From: Haloechinothrix halophila YIM 93223
GTDB lineage: Bacteria > Actinomycetota > Actinomycetes > Mycobacteriales > Pseudonocardiaceae
Assembly (NCBI RefSeq): GCF_000504245.1
Contig: NZ_KI632509.1
Coordinates: 3,933,502-3,997,501, forward strand
Direction: 5' to 3'
DNA length: 64,000 nucleotides
Made by a program: the position numbers and the translations under genes. The notes under the pieces were generated by a model, which saw only the letters and a program-made list of their open reading frames with translations, made no database searches and was not told where the DNA came from. This document shows positions 9,009 to 19,272 of the stretch, piece by piece. Each line of letters starts with the position of its first letter. Within the stretch, counting starts at the first letter, position 1.

Positions 9009-9905
9009 TCAGCCCGCCTCCGCGCGCGGGCCGAACGAGAATCCTTGGTTACCGCCACCAGCGGGGGCGCTCTCGTTGCCCCCGGAGGTCGCCGCCGATG
9101 CTGGCGCGGCGGAACCACGGTCGTCGAGTTCGCGGAGTTGCGATTCGAGGAAACCACGCAACCGGGTGCGGTACTCCCGCTCGATCGTGCGTAGCTCGTC
9201 GATCTTCTTGCTGAGTGCGTCCTTCTCAGCGTTGAGGTTGTTCATGGACTCGGTGTACTTGCGCTGTGCCTCGCGCTCCATCGACGTCGCCTTGTCGCGC
9301 GACTGCCGCTCGATCGTCTCCGCACGGGTCCGCGCGTCGTTGAGCATGGTCTCCGCCCTGGTGCGGGCCTCGTTGACCATCGCGTCGGCCTTCGAGCGTG
9401 CCTCGGAGAGCAACTGTTCCGATTTAGCGCGCGCTTCGGAGAGCATCCCGTCGGACTCGGCCTTGGCCTCGCCGGTCAGCCGGTCGGCCATCTCCTGTGC
9501 GAGGCCGAGCACCTTGGCGGCCTGCACGTTCGGCTCGCCAGAGTCGCCGGAGGCCTGGCCGGCCAATGCGGCGGCGTGCGCCTGGGTCTGCTCCAGTGCC
9601 GTCTGCGGGTTCGGCACCGACGCCAGCCGACGCGGCGGCTCCTCCTGGTGCCGCGCTGGCGGAGCTGGCGGCGGGGCACTCGGCGCGGGGGCGGAGGAGG
9701 ACTGCGCGTCGCTGCGCGCGGCCTCCAGCTCCGCGTCGAGCTGCTCGACCTGCTGCCGCAGCTCGTTGTTCTCCTCGATCAGGCGGGCAAGCTCGGTCTC
9801 CACCAAGTCGAGGAAGGCGTCCACCTCGTCCTCGTTGTAGCCCCGTTTGCCTATCGGTGGCTTGCTGAACGCGACGTTATGCACGTCAGCGGGGGTCAAG
9901 GACAT
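9009..9905 (-). CDS. wag31: DivIVA-family polar growth and cell-wall scaffold (Wag31)
   Basis: This 298-residue protein directs polar cell-wall growth in actinobacteria by assembling at curved membranes of the poles. The N-terminal DivIVA lipid-binding domain (residues 1-60) has the typical [15 protein letters not shown] start and the [13 protein letters not shown] segment. A Pro/Ala linker (about 68-90) leads to a long coiled coil (about 105-260) with heptad-like repeats of the type EARxxAExxL. The C-terminal tail is Gly/Ala-rich and disordered. In mycobacteria a threonine in the linker region is phosphorylated by PknA/B; I cannot pick the equivalent residue with certainty. It is transcribed with yggT and sepF upstream and closed by a terminator hairpin. 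Confidence 0.95.
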   Translation of the reverse strand: MSLTPADVHNVAFSKPPIGKRGYNEDEVDAFLDLVETELARLIEENNELRQQVEQLDAELEAARSDAQSSSAPAPSAPPPAPPARHQEEPPRRLASVPNPQTALEQTQAHAAALAGQASGDSGEPNVQAAKVLGLAQEMADRLTGEAKAESDGMLSEARAKSEQLLSEARSKADAMVNEARTRAETMLNDARTRAETIERQSRDKATSMEREAQRKYTESMNNLNAEKDALSKKIDELRTIEREYRTRLRGFLESQLRELDDRGSAAPASAATSGGNESAPAGGGNQGFSFGPRAEAG

Positions 9906-9953
9906 CTGATCACCTCACGCACTCCAGGCCTGCAGGGTACCCAGGCTCTCTCA

Positions 9954-10238
9954 TCACCCGGGATATGCCAGTTGCATCATTATGAACACAACCAACAGCA
10001 GCACCATAATCGATAGGTCCAGTCCCACATTGCCGATTCGCACTGTCGGGATGACCCGACGGAACAATCGAACAGGTGGGTCGGTCACTGTGTAGATGGT
10101 CTCCAGCGTCACCGCAACCCCGCCTGCGGGACGCCACTCGCGCGAAAACGATCGCACCAGCTCGACCACCAGCCTTGCCAAGATGAACAGCCACAGGGCG
10201 AACAGCACCCAGTACACAACGATCCGGACAGCATCCAC
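9954..10238 (-). CDS. YggT-family membrane protein
   Basis: A 94-residue protein with two hydrophobic segments (about residues 3-25 and 72-92) separated by a basic loop holding TVTDPPVRLFRRVIPTVRIG, the family signature. YggT (YlmG) proteins sit between sepF and divIVA in most Gram-positive genomes and are linked to division and envelope biogenesis, though the biochemical role is unknown. The GTG at 10238 begins just before the first membrane helix; the open frame extends 14 codons upstream with residues unlike the family. It lies 48 nt before wag31. Confidence 0.88.
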   Translation of the reverse strand: MDAVRIVVYWVLFALWLFILARLVVELVRSFSREWRPAGGVAVTLETIYTVTDPPVRLFRRVIPTVRIGNVGLDLSIMVLLLVVFIMMQLAYPG

Positions 10239-10354
10239 GGGTCCACTCTGCCATAGTGCTCGACTCAGAACGCAGGCCACTCATGGTGTGCCCATGTTCC
10301 GCTTCCTCACGTCTTGGTCCTGCCGTCCCGCACGCCGTGGGCTGATCATGCTGA

Positions 10355-10972
10355 TCAGCGGCGTAGGAACATCCCACCTTCGGCGATCCGCCTGCGGTCT
10401 TCGGCCGTGACATCGATGTCGGGCGGTGAGAGCAGGAACACCTTGCTGGTCACCTTGTCCATGGCACCACGCAACGCGAAGGCAAGCCCGGCGGCGAAAT
10501 CGACGAGCCGCTTCGCATCCGCATTGTCCATTTCGGTAAGGTTCATGATCACCGGGTTGCCATCTCGAAAGGCCTCGCCGATGTCACGAGCCTCACTGTA
10601 CCCAGTCGGGTGCAGCGTGACGATCCGACTGAGCGGGTCCCGCGCGACGGGCGGCTGTTGCTCCGCGACGGGACGCAGCTGCCGTACCGGCTCCGGCTGG
10701 CGATCCATCGCCAGCGCGCCGGAGACAGCGGGCTCCGGCCTGCTCCTACCCCGCCCCCGCACGGAGTAGTCGTCGTCGATATCGTCGCCGATACGGTAGG
10801 ACGCGCGCCGGAGCGCGGCACGGCTCACCGGACGCTCGGGGTAGTCGTATTCCTCGTACCCTCGGCCGTACCGATCCCCGTGCGGGTAGTCGTACCGGTC
10901 ATCGATATCGTCGATGCCGTCATCAGCCGGGACCATCCCGAAGTAGGCCTTCAGCTTCTCCAGCGCGCTCAT
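10355..10972 (-). CDS. sepF: Cell division protein SepF
   Basis: SepF links FtsZ filaments to the membrane, which matters in actinobacteria because they lack FtsA. The N-terminal amphipathic helix (MSALEKLKAYFGM) would insert into the membrane. A charged linker rich in Asp, Tyr and Arg covers about residues 17-110. The conserved SepF core (about 115-200) contains DIGEAFRDGNPVIMNLTEMDNADAKRLVDFAAGL, here cited by its ends at roughly residues 129 and 162, and closes with GGMFLRR. Total length (205 aa) fits mycobacterial SepF. It lies between yggS and yggT in the standard order. Confidence 0.95.
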   Translation of the reverse strand: MSALEKLKAYFGMVPADDGIDDIDDRYDYPHGDRYGRGYEEYDYPERPVSRAALRRASYRIGDDIDDDYSVRGRGRSRPEPAVSGALAMDRQPEPVRQLRPVAEQQPPVARDPLSRIVTLHPTGYSEARDIGEAFRDGNPVIMNLTEMDNADAKRLVDFAAGLAFALRGAMDKVTSKVFLLSPPDIDVTAEDRRRIAEGGMFLRR

Positions 10973-11003
10973 GCCTCTCCCTCACTCCCGGCATGTCCCG
11001 TCA

Positions 11004-11777
11004 TCACTCCCGCGAGGCTAGCTCTCGACCCCCCAGCAGCGCAGTTCCGACACGCACACAGGTCGAGCCGTGCGCGACAGCACGTTCCAGGTCGCCGCTC
11101 ATGCCCGCGGAGAGTTCGACTACCCCGGGATAATCCCGCTGGACCTGCTGAAACAGCCGCTCCAGCCGGGCGAACGTCGCGTCCTGATCCGCACCGATCG
11201 GCGCGACGGTCATCAGGCCGGTGAGTGAGAGTTCACTCATTTGGTCTATGTGATTCACCAGGTCAGGCAAGTCCTCGATCGAGCAGCCACCGCGCGCGGG
11301 GTCAGCGTCCATGCTGACCTGCACCTGGACGTCTAAGGGCCCCGTGCGCTCACCGGCCTGGATCCGGTTCGCCACGGCGCGGCCGAGCGCGTCCGCGAGC
11401 CGGATCGAGTCGACGGACTGCACCTCGTCGGCCCACCGCACCACGGTGCGCGCCTTGTTGCGCTGCAGCCTGCCGACCATGTGCCAGCGGACATCCGCGT
11501 CGGGGCGCAGCCGGGCCACCTCCGCGGCCTTGCCAGCCGCCTCCTGGTCTTTGTTCTCCGCGAAGTCACGCAGTCCGAGATCGATCAGCGCGGCCACGTC
11601 GGTGGCGGGGAACGTCTTGGTGACCGCGAGCAGCCACACCTCACTGAGATCACGACCCGCGGCCGCGCAGGCGTCCGCGATACGCGCCTGGACCGCGTCC
11701 AGCGAGTCGCGCAGCTGGTCGAGGCGTTCGGCGCTTGTCCTGTCGGTCTTGTCAGCGTTGTCGGTCATCCGCGTCAT
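11004..11777 (-). CDS. yggS: YggS-type pyridoxal phosphate homeostasis protein
   Basis: A single-domain alanine-racemase-fold protein that binds pyridoxal 5'-phosphate without known catalysis and balances vitamin B6 and amino acid pools. The PLP lysine is in AVTKTFP (about residue 53). The ENKDQEAAGKAAEV segment and the HMVGRLQRNKA motif are family signatures, as is the SMDADPARGG segment. Length (257 aa) is normal. The ATG at 11777 overlaps the pgeF stop by four bases; another ATG three codons on is possible. Together with pgeF and sepF it forms the conserved group downstream of ftsZ. Confidence 0.93.
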   Translation of the reverse strand: MTRMTDNADKTDRTSAERLDQLRDSLDAVQARIADACAAAGRDLSEVWLLAVTKTFPATDVAALIDLGLRDFAENKDQEAAGKAAEVARLRPDADVRWHMVGRLQRNKARTVVRWADEVQSVDSIRLADALGRAVANRIQAGERTGPLDVQVQVSMDADPARGGCSIEDLPDLVNHIDQMSELSLTGLMTVAPIGADQDATFARLERLFQQVQRDYPGVVELSAGMSGDLERAVAHGSTCVRVGTALLGGRELASRE

Positions 11778-12481
11778 TCAGGCTCGGTCCACGTCACGGC
11801 GGCGATCCTGCCCGTCGTGCCGTCGCGCCGGTAACTGAACAGCGAATCGTCCTCCACGGTGCAGCGAGGGTCGACGCCGACTTTGCCGACACCGAGTGCG
11901 GCGAGTTGCTCCCAGAGTCCCGCTCGCAGGTCGATGCCGGTAGTGCCGGAGCGGGTCTTCGCCGCGCTGCCTGGCAGGTGGGTGGCGACGTCGGCTGCCA
12001 TCTCGGGCGGCACCTCGTAGCACTCGCCGCAGATGGCGGGCCCGAGCAGCGCTTCCATCCGCGACGGCTCGGCACCCAGCTCGATCATGGCCTTCACGGC
12101 GGCAGGCAGCACGCCGACGCGGCAGCCGACCCTGCCAGCATGCACCGCGCCGACAACCCCAGCGTCGGGGTCGCCGAGCAGCACCGGGACACAGTCGGCG
12201 ACCAGCACGGTGAGCGCCAGCCCTGGCGTCGCGGTCACCAGTGCGTCGGTGGCCTCCACCGGGTCGGTGATCGGCTCGTCGACCACACCGACGGTGCGAC
12301 CGTGCACCTGTTCCATCCAGACGAACCGGTGCTGGTCAACGCCGAGTTCAGTGGCGAGCCGGGCGCGGTTGGCCGCGACGGCGTCCGCGTCGTCCCCGAC
12401 GTGATCACCGAGGTTGAACGACTCGTACGGCGGGCGTGACCGGCCGCCAGCGCGTGTGGTGACCACCCGACGAATCCGCAC
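11774..12481 (-). CDS. pgeF: Peptidoglycan editing factor family protein (YfiH/DUF152)
   Basis: A 235-residue copper/zinc-binding protein of the YfiH family. The E. coli homologue helps keep L-Ala at the first position of the peptidoglycan stem peptide; other members have purine nucleoside or laccase-like activity. Metal-binding residues are seen in WMEQVHG, VADCVPVLL and GAVHAGRVG (two His and a Cys), and an ICGECYEVP segment is present. The GTG at 12481 is preceded by GGGAGGA at 8 nt and is preferred over the GTG 19 codons upstream. It is separated from ftsZ by a terminator and about 330 nt, so it should have its own promoter. Confidence 0.88.
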   Translation of the reverse strand: MRIRRVVTTRAGGRSRPPYESFNLGDHVGDDADAVAANRARLATELGVDQHRFVWMEQVHGRTVGVVDEPITDPVEATDALVTATPGLALTVLVADCVPVLLGDPDAGVVGAVHAGRVGCRVGVLPAAVKAMIELGAEPSRMEALLGPAICGECYEVPPEMAADVATHLPGSAAKTRSGTTGIDLRAGLWEQLAALGVGKVGVDPRCTVEDDSLFSYRRDGTTGRIAAVTWTEPE

Positions 12482-12753
12482 CCTGCCTGTCCTCCCATGT
12501 GTCGCATAGCCGCTGTGGCGGCCGTTCTGCATCGGCACCCGTTCTAGCCTCGCACACGGTCACCGTGCCGCCGACGGGAGTCTTGACGGGCTCGGCTCAC
12601 CGCAGTGGCCCCAGAACTTGCGACAGGGTTCCTAAACTGACCAGCCCACAGCCGCTCGGCGGTTGACTTCACTTCGCCAGGGATATTGCCGCGAGAACCG
12701 GGCAACCGACGCCGAAACGGGCGCTAATCACGCAACAAACCTGGTGAAGCGTT
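12482..12753. other. Gene-free stretch between pgeF and the ftsZ terminator
   Basis: No coding frame with actinobacterial codon bias is visible. The stretch must hold the promoter of the pgeF-yggS-sepF group on the minus strand, but I found no convincing -35/-10 pair. It is locally less GC-rich than its surroundings around 12620-12750. Confidence 0.4.
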
Positions 12754-12804
12754 ACACACGGCCCGGGTGCCGCGGTCGGGTGCGGCGTACTCCGGGCCGT
12801 GTGT
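12754..12804 (-). terminator. Strong terminator hairpin after ftsZ
   Basis: A perfect 13-bp inverted repeat (ACACACGGCCCGG at 12754-12766 against CCGGGCCGTGTGT at 12792-12804) with an inner GCCGC/GCGGC stem in its loop. It starts 12 nt past the ftsZ stop codon. There is no U-run. It separates ftsZ transcription from pgeF and the genes that follow. Confidence 0.75.
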
Positions 12805-12815
12805 GCGGGGAGCGC

Positions 12816-14165
12816 TCAGCGGCGCATGAACGGGGGAACGTCGACCTCGTCGTCGTCGGTGTCGTCGACCGGAACGGCGCGGTTGGGCAGACTGCCTCGG
12901 TTGGGCGGTGCGCCCATGCCACTGCCACGGTTCGACTGCGGCGGGGCACCACGGGAGTAGCCGCCGCCAGCGGCACCACCGTCAGAGCCCTGCGCGCTGC
13001 CAGAGCCCTGCGGCGGTGCCGCCCCTGGCTGCTGTCGCGCGACGCCCGGCGTCGGGTTGGACTGCTGCTGCGGGGCGGCCTGCTGGCCCACGGGCTGCCC
13101 ACTCCCCCTCGCGCCAGCGCCGCTTGCCGCGCCGTTGCCGCCGACCGAACCGGCCTCGGCCGATGCCGTCGACTCGCGGGAGCCAACCGTCGGCGGGTCG
13201 AGCTTCTTGTGCGTCGGCGCGCCCGCGTCGAACCCAGCCGCTATTACCGTCACGCGCACCTCGTCGCCGAGCGAGTCGTCGATGATCGTGCCGAAGATGA
13301 TGTTCGCCTCGGGGTGGGCCGCCTCCTGCACCAGCGACGCGGCCTCGTTGATCTCGAACAGCCCGAGGTCGGAGCCGCCGGCGATGGACAGCAGCGCGCC
13401 GTGCGCGCCGTCCATGGAGGCTTCCAGCAGCGGCGAGTTGATGGCTTTCTCGGCGGCCTGCACCGCCCTGCCCTCGCCCCGTGACGAGCCGATGCCCATC
13501 AGCGCGCTGCCAGCCCCTGACATCACGCTCTTGACGTCGGCGAAGTCCAGGTTGATCAGACCGGGGGTGGTGATCAGATCGGTGATGCCCTGCACACCGG
13601 AGAGCAGCACCTCGTCGGCGGAGCGGAAGGCGTCCATCAGCGAGACACCGATGTCGCCGAGCTGCAGCAACCGGTCATTCGGGATGACGATCAGCGTGTC
13701 GCACTCGTTGCGCAGCTGCTGTATGCCGTCCTCTGCCTGCTTGCCCCTGCGCTTGCCCTCGAACGAGAACGGCCGGGTGACCACACCGATGGTCAGCGCG
13801 CCGAGCTTGCGGGCGATCTGCGCGACGACGGGCGCGCCGCCAGTACCCGTGCCACCGCCCTCGCCAGCGGTCACGAAGACCATGTCGGCCCCCTTGAGGA
13901 CCTCCTCGATCTCCTCACGGTGGTCCTCGGCGGCCTTCTCGCCGACATCCGGCGCGGCCCCCGCGCCAAGACCACGGGTCAGTTCCCTGCCGATGTCCAG
14001 CTTGACGTCGGCGTCGGACATCAGCAGGGCCTGCGCGTCGGTGTTCACCGCGATGAACTCGACACCCTTGAGGCCGACCTCGATCATGCGGTTCACGGCG
14101 TTCACACCGCCGCCGCCGATTCCGACGACCTTGATCACCGCGAGGTAGTTGTGCGGGGGCGTCAT
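12816..14165 (-). CDS. ftsZ: Cell division GTPase FtsZ
   Basis: The tubulin-like GTPase that polymerises into the division ring. The 449-residue protein has the tubulin signature GGGTGTG at residues 103-109, the preceding FVTAGEG, and the synergy-loop region with [15 protein letters not shown] Gln/Pro/Gly-rich linker (about 325-430) separates the globular part from the conserved C-terminal peptide [13 protein letters not shown], the contact site for SepF and other partners. The ATG at 14165 has AGGAAGG upstream; the frame is open 17 codons further with atypical residues. A TTGACA promoter lies about 95 nt upstream, so ftsZ can be expressed apart from the mur operon. Confidence 0.97.
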   Translation of the reverse strand: MTPPHNYLAVIKVVGIGGGGVNAVNRMIEVGLKGVEFIAVNTDAQALLMSDADVKLDIGRELTRGLGAGAAPDVGEKAAEDHREEIEEVLKGADMVFVTAGEGGGTGTGGAPVVAQIARKLGALTIGVVTRPFSFEGKRRGKQAEDGIQQLRNECDTLIVIPNDRLLQLGDIGVSLMDAFRSADEVLLSGVQGITDLITTPGLINLDFADVKSVMSGAGSALMGIGSSRGEGRAVQAAEKAINSPLLEASMDGAHGALLSIAGGSDLGLFEINEAASLVQEAAHPEANIIFGTIIDDSLGDEVRVTVIAAGFDAGAPTHKKLDPPTVGSRESTASAEAGSVGGNGAASGAGARGSGQPVGQQAAPQQQSNPTPGVARQQPGAAPPQGSGSAQGSDGGAAGGGYSRGAPPQSNRGSGMGAPPNRGSLPNRAVPVDDTDDDEVDVPPFMRR

Positions 14166-14257
14166 CGGGTCCGCCTTCCTGATCGTGACTGAGCTACTGC
14201 AAGGTGGCACCGGCAAGAGTTGCCCGCATCGGGTGACTGCCTCCCGAAAACTCTGAA

Positions 14258-14286
14258 CCTCTACATGAGGGTTAGAGTTATGTCAA
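14258..14286 (-). promoter_or_regulatory. Housekeeping-type promoter of ftsZ
   Basis: On the minus strand a perfect -35 TTGACA (14281-14286) is followed after 17 nt by TAGAGG (14258-14263) as -10. The stretch is notably AT-richer than its surroundings. The predicted start near 14250 leaves a leader of about 85 nt before the ftsZ ATG. Confidence 0.6.
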
Positions 14287-14436
14287 CTTCTAGCCTTGCC
14301 TGTGGACGGTAAGCACCACATCGCGACGAATCCAGCAGCCACGCCGCGTGTCGTGGGGTTTGTGACCACGACCCCACCAAGATCACCAACTAGGTCGACA
14401 CCGCGTCACTCCCCCGCGCGGCGCACCCGGCGCCGG

Positions 14437-15225
14437 CTAGTCCGACACCGTTGGCAGTTCAGGGCTCGACACGTCGTACACCCTGCCCGGCCGGGTGAGC
14501 AGGGCGGCGAGCACCCGGGACTTACGCTCGATCTGCTGCGCGTCACCCCACTGAATGACCTTGCCGCCGCGCAGCCGTAGCTCCACGCTGACCGGGCTGG
14601 GCGCGGTCACCATGGCCACCCGCCCGGCGAGCTGGTCCGGAATGCCGGTCAGCACCGCCGTGGCGGCGCGGGTGGCTGGGTCGTCGGTGGCGACGGTGTC
14701 GACCCGCAGTTCGGGCAGCTTCTTCGGCGGCTTACTCACCCGATGGAACGGCACACCCATCCGATCGACGAGGCGGGTGCCGTCATAGGCGGCGAAGTAC
14801 GCGACCGATGTCCGCTCGGTGATGTCGATCCGCACCGTCGACGGCAGCGAGCGCGACACCGAGACGCTCTCCACTTGCGGCAGCGAGGCCACCGCCCGTT
14901 CCGCGGCGTCGGTGTCGACCCGCAGCAGCGAGCGCCGCATCGGGATCTCGGCCAGCTCGACGACGTCCTCGCGATCGATCCGGTTGATCCCGGTGACCTT
15001 GACGTCGCTGACCCCGATAAGCGGGGTGAACAGCAGCACCGCACCGAGGCTGATGATCGCGAGCACGATAGCGATCGCGACGAGTCGTCTGCGCAGGATC
15101 GTGCGGCGGGCCTTGCGCTTGCTCGGCGACATCGCCGAGCGGGCGGAGTCCGGCCGCCTGCCCCGCACCGGACGCGAGTCACGCCCGCCCCTCGTGCCAC
15201 GCCGCGCCTGCCGTGCCGACGTCAC
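14437..15225 (-). CDS. ftsQ: Cell division protein FtsQ
   Basis: A bitopic divisome protein of 262 residues that joins FtsZ-side and septal wall synthesis proteins. A basic cytoplasmic tail (about 1-47) leads to one membrane helix (about 48-68), then the POTRA domain starting GVSDVKVTGINRIDREDV (about residues 71-88) and the FtsQ beta domain. The GTG at 15225 is used: murC stops at 15229, three bases upstream. The gap of about 220 nt to ftsZ contains the ftsZ promoter. No ftsA gene is present, as expected in actinobacteria. Confidence 0.92.
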   Translation of the reverse strand: MTSARQARRGTRGGRDSRPVRGRRPDSARSAMSPSKRKARRTILRRRLVAIAIVLAIISLGAVLLFTPLIGVSDVKVTGINRIDREDVVELAEIPMRRSLLRVDTDAAERAVASLPQVESVSVSRSLPSTVRIDITERTSVAYFAAYDGTRLVDRMGVPFHRVSKPPKKLPELRVDTVATDDPATRAATAVLTGIPDQLAGRVAMVTAPSPVSVELRLRGGKVIQWGDAQQIERKSRVLAALLTRPGRVYDVSSPELPTVSD

Positions 15226-15228
15226 GCG

Positions 15229-16677
15229 CTACTCCCCCGTGGCCGACGCGCCACCTCTGTCGTCCAGCTCCCTGATGATCTCCGGGCCCAGCTGCGTGAC
15301 ATCGCCCGCTCCCATGGTGACCAGCAGGTCACCGGGCCGCGCGAGACCAGCGGCGAGGGTGACCGCCCTGTCGAACGCGGGCTCGTAGTGGCACTTCGCG
15401 CCCGTGATCTGGTCCGCGATCAGCGCACCGGACACCCCTGGCTCCGGTTGCTCCCGAGCGCCGAAGACATCCAGCACCACCACCTCGTCGGCCAGGCCGA
15501 GCGCATCGGCGAACGCAGCGGCGAACGCCTTGGTGCGCGAGTACAGGTGCGGCTGGAACACCACGACGACCCTGCCGTCGCCAGCCGAGTGCCGCACCGC
15601 ACGCAGCTGCGCCGCCACCTCGGTGGGGTGGTGGGCGTAGTCGTCGTAGACCCGCACCTCGCCGGAACGGCCCTTGAACTCGAACCGCCTGCGCACCCCG
15701 CCGAACGCGGCGACGCCCTCGGCGAGGCACTCGGCGGGCGCGCCCAGCTCCTCACCGGCAAGCAGCGCCGCGATCGCGTTGAACGCCATGTGCTCGCCGG
15801 GCACCGCGACGTGGATGTCGGTCTCGGCGCCGCGCAGCGCGACCCGCACCACGCAACCGTCGTCCGGCAGCGGCCGGTAGTCCACCACCCGCACGTCGTC
15901 CTCGGCGGTGGCGGTGCGCCCGTAGCGGCGCACCCGCACGCCGTCGGCGAGTAGCCCATCGGCGGCCGCACGGGTGGCCAGCTCATCGGCCGCCGGGTCG
16001 TCGCAGCACACGATCAGCACACCACCGGGCCTGATGCGGCTGACGAACTCGGTGAACACCGAGGAGTAGGCATCGGCGGTGCCGTGGTGATCGAGGTGGT
16101 CCGGCTCGATGTTGGTGATCACCGCGACCGTTGGCTCGAACACCAGGAACGACCCGTCGCTCTCGTCGGCCTCCGCGACGAACATCGCCCCGGTGCCGTG
16201 GTGCGCGTTCGCGCCAGACTCGTTCAGGTCGCCGCCGATGGCGAACGACGGGTCCAGGCGGCAATGCTGCAGCGCCACCGTCAGCATCGAGGTCGTCGAC
16301 GTCTTGCCGTGGGTGCCCGCGATGCACGCGACGGTGTCGCCGGTCATCAGCTCTGCCAGCGCCTCGGCGCGATGCAGCACCGGGATGCCGCGTTCCCTGG
16401 CGCGAGCGAGCTCGGGATTGGTGTCGTGGATCGCGGTCGACACGATCACCGAGGACGGCGGCTGGTCCAGCGCGTCGATGTTCTCCGCGCGCTGCCCGAC
16501 GGCGATCTCCGCGCCCTGGGCACGTAGTGTGAGAAAACTGCGGGAGTCCTTGGCGTCCGAGCCGGACACCGCGCCGCCACGCGCGAGCAGGATCCGGGCG
16601 ATACCGCTCATGCCAGCGCCACCGATGCCGATCAGATGCGCGCGGCGCAGCACATCAGGAACACCGTTCTCAGCCAC
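15229..16677 (-). CDS. murC: UDP-N-acetylmuramate--L-alanine ligase
   Basis: Adds L-Ala, the first stem-peptide residue, to UDP-MurNAc with ATP in the cytoplasm. The 482-residue enzyme has the N-terminal nucleotide-binding [12 protein letters not shown] motif near residue 18, the ATP-binding [10 protein letters not shown] loop (near residue 118), and the Mur-ligase [11 protein letters not shown] segment in the C-terminal domain. The GTG at 16677 overlaps the murG stop by eight bases; the open frame reaches 24 codons further but those residues do not fit the family. It lies in the murE-to-ftsQ operon. Confidence 0.96.
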   Translation of the reverse strand: MAENGVPDVLRRAHLIGIGGAGMSGIARILLARGGAVSGSDAKDSRSFLTLRAQGAEIAVGQRAENIDALDQPPSSVIVSTAIHDTNPELARARERGIPVLHRAEALAELMTGDTVACIAGTHGKTSTTSMLTVALQHCRLDPSFAIGGDLNESGANAHHGTGAMFVAEADESDGSFLVFEPTVAVITNIEPDHLDHHGTADAYSSVFTEFVSRIRPGGVLIVCCDDPAADELATRAAADGLLADGVRVRRYGRTATAEDDVRVVDYRPLPDDGCVVRVALRGAETDIHVAVPGEHMAFNAIAALLAGEELGAPAECLAEGVAAFGGVRRRFEFKGRSGEVRVYDDYAHHPTEVAAQLRAVRHSAGDGRVVVVFQPHLYSRTKAFAAAFADALGLADEVVVLDVFGAREQPEPGVSGALIADQITGAKCHYEPAFDRAVTLAAGLARPGDLLVTMGAGDVTQLGPEIIRELDDRGGASATGE

Positions 16678-17773
16678 CGCAAGCCTCCAGCACGATTTTG
16701 GCGAGCACTTCGTCGGCCTCCCGGTGCCCGAGACCAACCGCAGCGGCACCCATTGTCGCCAACCGCGACTTATCGGACACCAGCGGGATGACGTGTTCGA
16801 CGACCCATTCCGGCGTCAACCGCGCGTCGTCGACCATCACGGCGGCACCGGCCTTGACGGCGGGCTCCGCGTTGAGCGCCTGCTCGCCGTTGCCGTGCGG
16901 CAATGGCACGAACACCGCCGGCAGCCCGACGGCCGACACCTCGGCCACCGTCATCGCGCCCGACCGGCACAGCACGGCGTCGGCGGCGGCGTAGGCGAGG
17001 TCCATCCTGTCCAGATACGGCACGGGAACATACGGCGGCGCACCGGCGAACTCGCGCACCGCGAGGGTGTTCTTCGGTCCGTGGGCATGCAGCACCCCGA
17101 TGCCAGCGCCGGCGAGTTCGCCGGCGGCCCCCGACACGGCATCGTTGAGCGAGCGCGCGCCCTGCGAGCCGCCGAACACCAGCAGTGTCGGCGCGTCGGG
17201 GTCGAGCCCGAATTCGGCGCGGGCCTCCTTGCGCAGCGCATCCCTGTCCAGCGCGGTGATGCTGCGCCGCAGCGGGATACCGATGGTCTCCGCGTTCGGC
17301 AGCGGCGTCCCGTCGGCCGCGCCGAAGACCCGCTCCGCGAACCGGGCGCCGACCTTGTTCGCCAGCCCCGCGTGCCGGTTCGCCTCGTGCACGAAGATCG
17401 GCACCCTGCCGCGCGCCGCGAGGTAGGCGGACAACGCCACGTAGCCGCCGAAGCCGACGACGACGTCGGCACCAACCCGGTCAAGCACCTCACGGGTGCG
17501 CTTCACCGAGGCGCGGACCTTGCCCGGCATCCGCAACAGTTCCGGGGTGAGCTTGCGCGGCAGCGGTACCGGCGGCACAAGCGCAAGCTCGTACCCGCGC
17601 GCGGGCACCAGCGTGCTCTCCAGGCCGCGCTCGGTACCGAGCGCGACCACGCGCGCCCGCGGCCGCAGCCGCAGCACCGCGTCCGCCAGTGCGAGCGCGG
17701 GCTCGATGTGTCCCGCCGTCCCGCCACCGGCGACCACAACCGTCGGTTCCGTGACGGTCACTGAGTCGCTCAC
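16670..17773 (-). CDS. murG: UDP-GlcNAc:undecaprenyl-PP-MurNAc-pentapeptide GlcNAc transferase
   Basis: Membrane-associated GT28 glycosyltransferase that turns lipid I into lipid II. The N-terminal [15 protein letters not shown] motif (about residues 15-29) is the family signature, where most MurG have GGTxGHxxPa. A second-domain segment with [14 protein letters not shown] and a donor-site stretch [12 protein letters not shown] follow. Length (367 aa) is normal. The GTG start overlaps the ftsW stop by four bases. It works right after MraY on the inner membrane face. Confidence 0.96.
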   Translation of the reverse strand: MSDSVTVTEPTVVVAGGGTAGHIEPALALADAVLRLRPRARVVALGTERGLESTLVPARGYELALVPPVPLPRKLTPELLRMPGKVRASVKRTREVLDRVGADVVVGFGGYVALSAYLAARGRVPIFVHEANRHAGLANKVGARFAERVFGAADGTPLPNAETIGIPLRRSITALDRDALRKEARAEFGLDPDAPTLLVFGGSQGARSLNDAVSGAAGELAGAGIGVLHAHGPKNTLAVREFAGAPPYVPVPYLDRMDLAYAAADAVLCRSGAMTVAEVSAVGLPAVFVPLPHGNGEQALNAEPAVKAGAAVMVDDARLTPEWVVEHVIPLVSDKSRLATMGAAAVGLGHREADEVLAKIVLEACGG

Positions 17774-19272
17774 CTTCGTCCTCCACGTCGTGGCTGCGTG
17801 CGCCCCACGGCCCTGCCCTGGCGCGCCTGGGTGCGGCTCCGTGCCGCCGCCGCGTTGCGCGCCGGTGGCCTGCCCCGCCTCGGCTGCCGCCCGCCCCCTG
17901 CTGGCTTCGACCGAGGCCGATAGGGCTCCGGTGGCCGCAGCCGCAGGATCGTGCCGAACTTGCCTGGTCCCTGCGTCCGCAACGCGGCGACCGCCTCCGG
18001 CTCATGCCGCGCGCAGTTCGCCAGGATGCCGAACTGCCCCAGCGTGACCACCAACGAGGTACCGCCGTATGAAATCAACGGTAGCGTGACTCCGGTGACG
18101 GGCAACAACCCGGCGACGTAGCCGATGTTGATGGCGGCCTGCGAAACCAGCCACACGGTCAGCGTGCCCGCGACGACCCTGATCCACGGGTCGATGTTGC
18201 GAGTGGCGATGCGCAGCCCGACGATCGCCACCCCGGCGAATAGTCCGATCACGACGGCACAGCCGAGGAAGCCCAGCTCCTCACCGATCAGCGCGAAGAT
18301 GAAGTCGTGATGCACGTTGGGCAGGTAGTGCCACTTCGAGCCGCCCTGGCCGAGCCCCCTGCCGAGCAGCCCACCATCGGCGAGCGCGTATTGCGCCTGC
18401 TGCGCCTGGTAGCCGGAGTCCGCCGAGTCCGTATCCGGCGAGAGGAACGAAAGCACCCTGGCGAGACGGTAGTCGGCGATCAGCGCCAGCCCGATCACGC
18501 CGGCGACACCGCCCGCGATCACGGCCGCGAACAGCCCCCTCGGCGCGCCGCCGAACCACAGCAACGCGACGAGCACGACGCCGAGGCTGACCGTGCCGCC
18601 GAGGTCGGGCTGGGCCATCAGCAGCGCGAACATCACCAGCGCCACCGGCACCAGCGGGACGAGCACGTGCCGCCACAGGTGCGCGAGCCGCGCCTTGAGA
18701 ACGAGGATGTGCGCGCCCCACAACGCCAGCGCCACCTTCGCGACCTCGACCGGCTGCAGCGAGAACCCGCCGACGACGATCCAGCCCTGCGAGCCGTTGA
18801 CCACGGCTCCCAGCGGCGACAACACGGTGACCAGCAGCGCGAGGCTCACGAACAGCAGCGTGCTCGACGCGCCCCTGATCACCCGCAGCGGCAGCCGCAG
18901 CGCGATCCAGAACACCACCATGCCGACGAGCAGGAACACGACGTGCTTCTTGAACAGCGAGTACGCGGTCGCGCCCTCGGTGAGGTAGGTCGACTCGACC
19001 GAGGACGCCGAGAGCACCATCACCGTGCCGATCACGGCGAGCATGCCGCACAGCGCGAGCACGAGGTGGAACGAGGCGAGCGGCCGGGACAGCCACGCCG
19101 TCAGCGCGGTGCGCAGCGAGGTCAGCTTCGCGGCGAACCACGACGGCTTGCGCTGCCGCCGTGTGCGCTGCTCACCCCGTACCGCGCCCGGCGTCGCACC
19201 CCGTGTTCCGGATGCCGCTGCCGTGCGGCGTGCCGTTCTGCCTGCCCGCTCAACCTGCTCAAGGGCTGCCAT
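17770..19272 (-). CDS. ftsW: Septal peptidoglycan polymerase FtsW (SEDS family)
   Basis: A multi-pass SEDS protein of 500 residues that polymerises lipid II at the septum with its partner FtsI. About ten hydrophobic segments run from residue ~60 to ~430; the conserved segments [19 protein letters not shown] and [23 protein letters not shown] are typical SEDS signatures. The N-terminus is Arg-rich and the C-terminus has a long basic Arg/Gly/Pro tail (about 435-500), common in actinobacteria. The ATG at 19272 with GGGGGAG upstream overlaps the end of murD by 14 bases. Its usual partner gene ftsI is not in this window. Confidence 0.94.
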   Translation of the reverse strand: MAALEQVERAGRTARRTAAASGTRGATPGAVRGEQRTRRQRKPSWFAAKLTSLRTALTAWLSRPLASFHLVLALCGMLAVIGTVMVLSASSVESTYLTEGATAYSLFKKHVVFLLVGMVVFWIALRLPLRVIRGASSTLLFVSLALLVTVLSPLGAVVNGSQGWIVVGGFSLQPVEVAKVALALWGAHILVLKARLAHLWRHVLVPLVPVALVMFALLMAQPDLGGTVSLGVVLVALLWFGGAPRGLFAAVIAGGVAGVIGLALIADYRLARVLSFLSPDTDSADSGYQAQQAQYALADGGLLGRGLGQGGSKWHYLPNVHHDFIFALIGEELGFLGCAVVIGLFAGVAIVGLRIATRNIDPWIRVVAGTLTVWLVSQAAINIGYVAGLLPVTGVTLPLISYGGTSLVVTLGQFGILANCARHEPEAVAALRTQGPGKFGTILRLRPPEPYRPRSKPAGGGRQPRRGRPPARNAAAARSRTQARQGRAVGRTQPRRGGRR

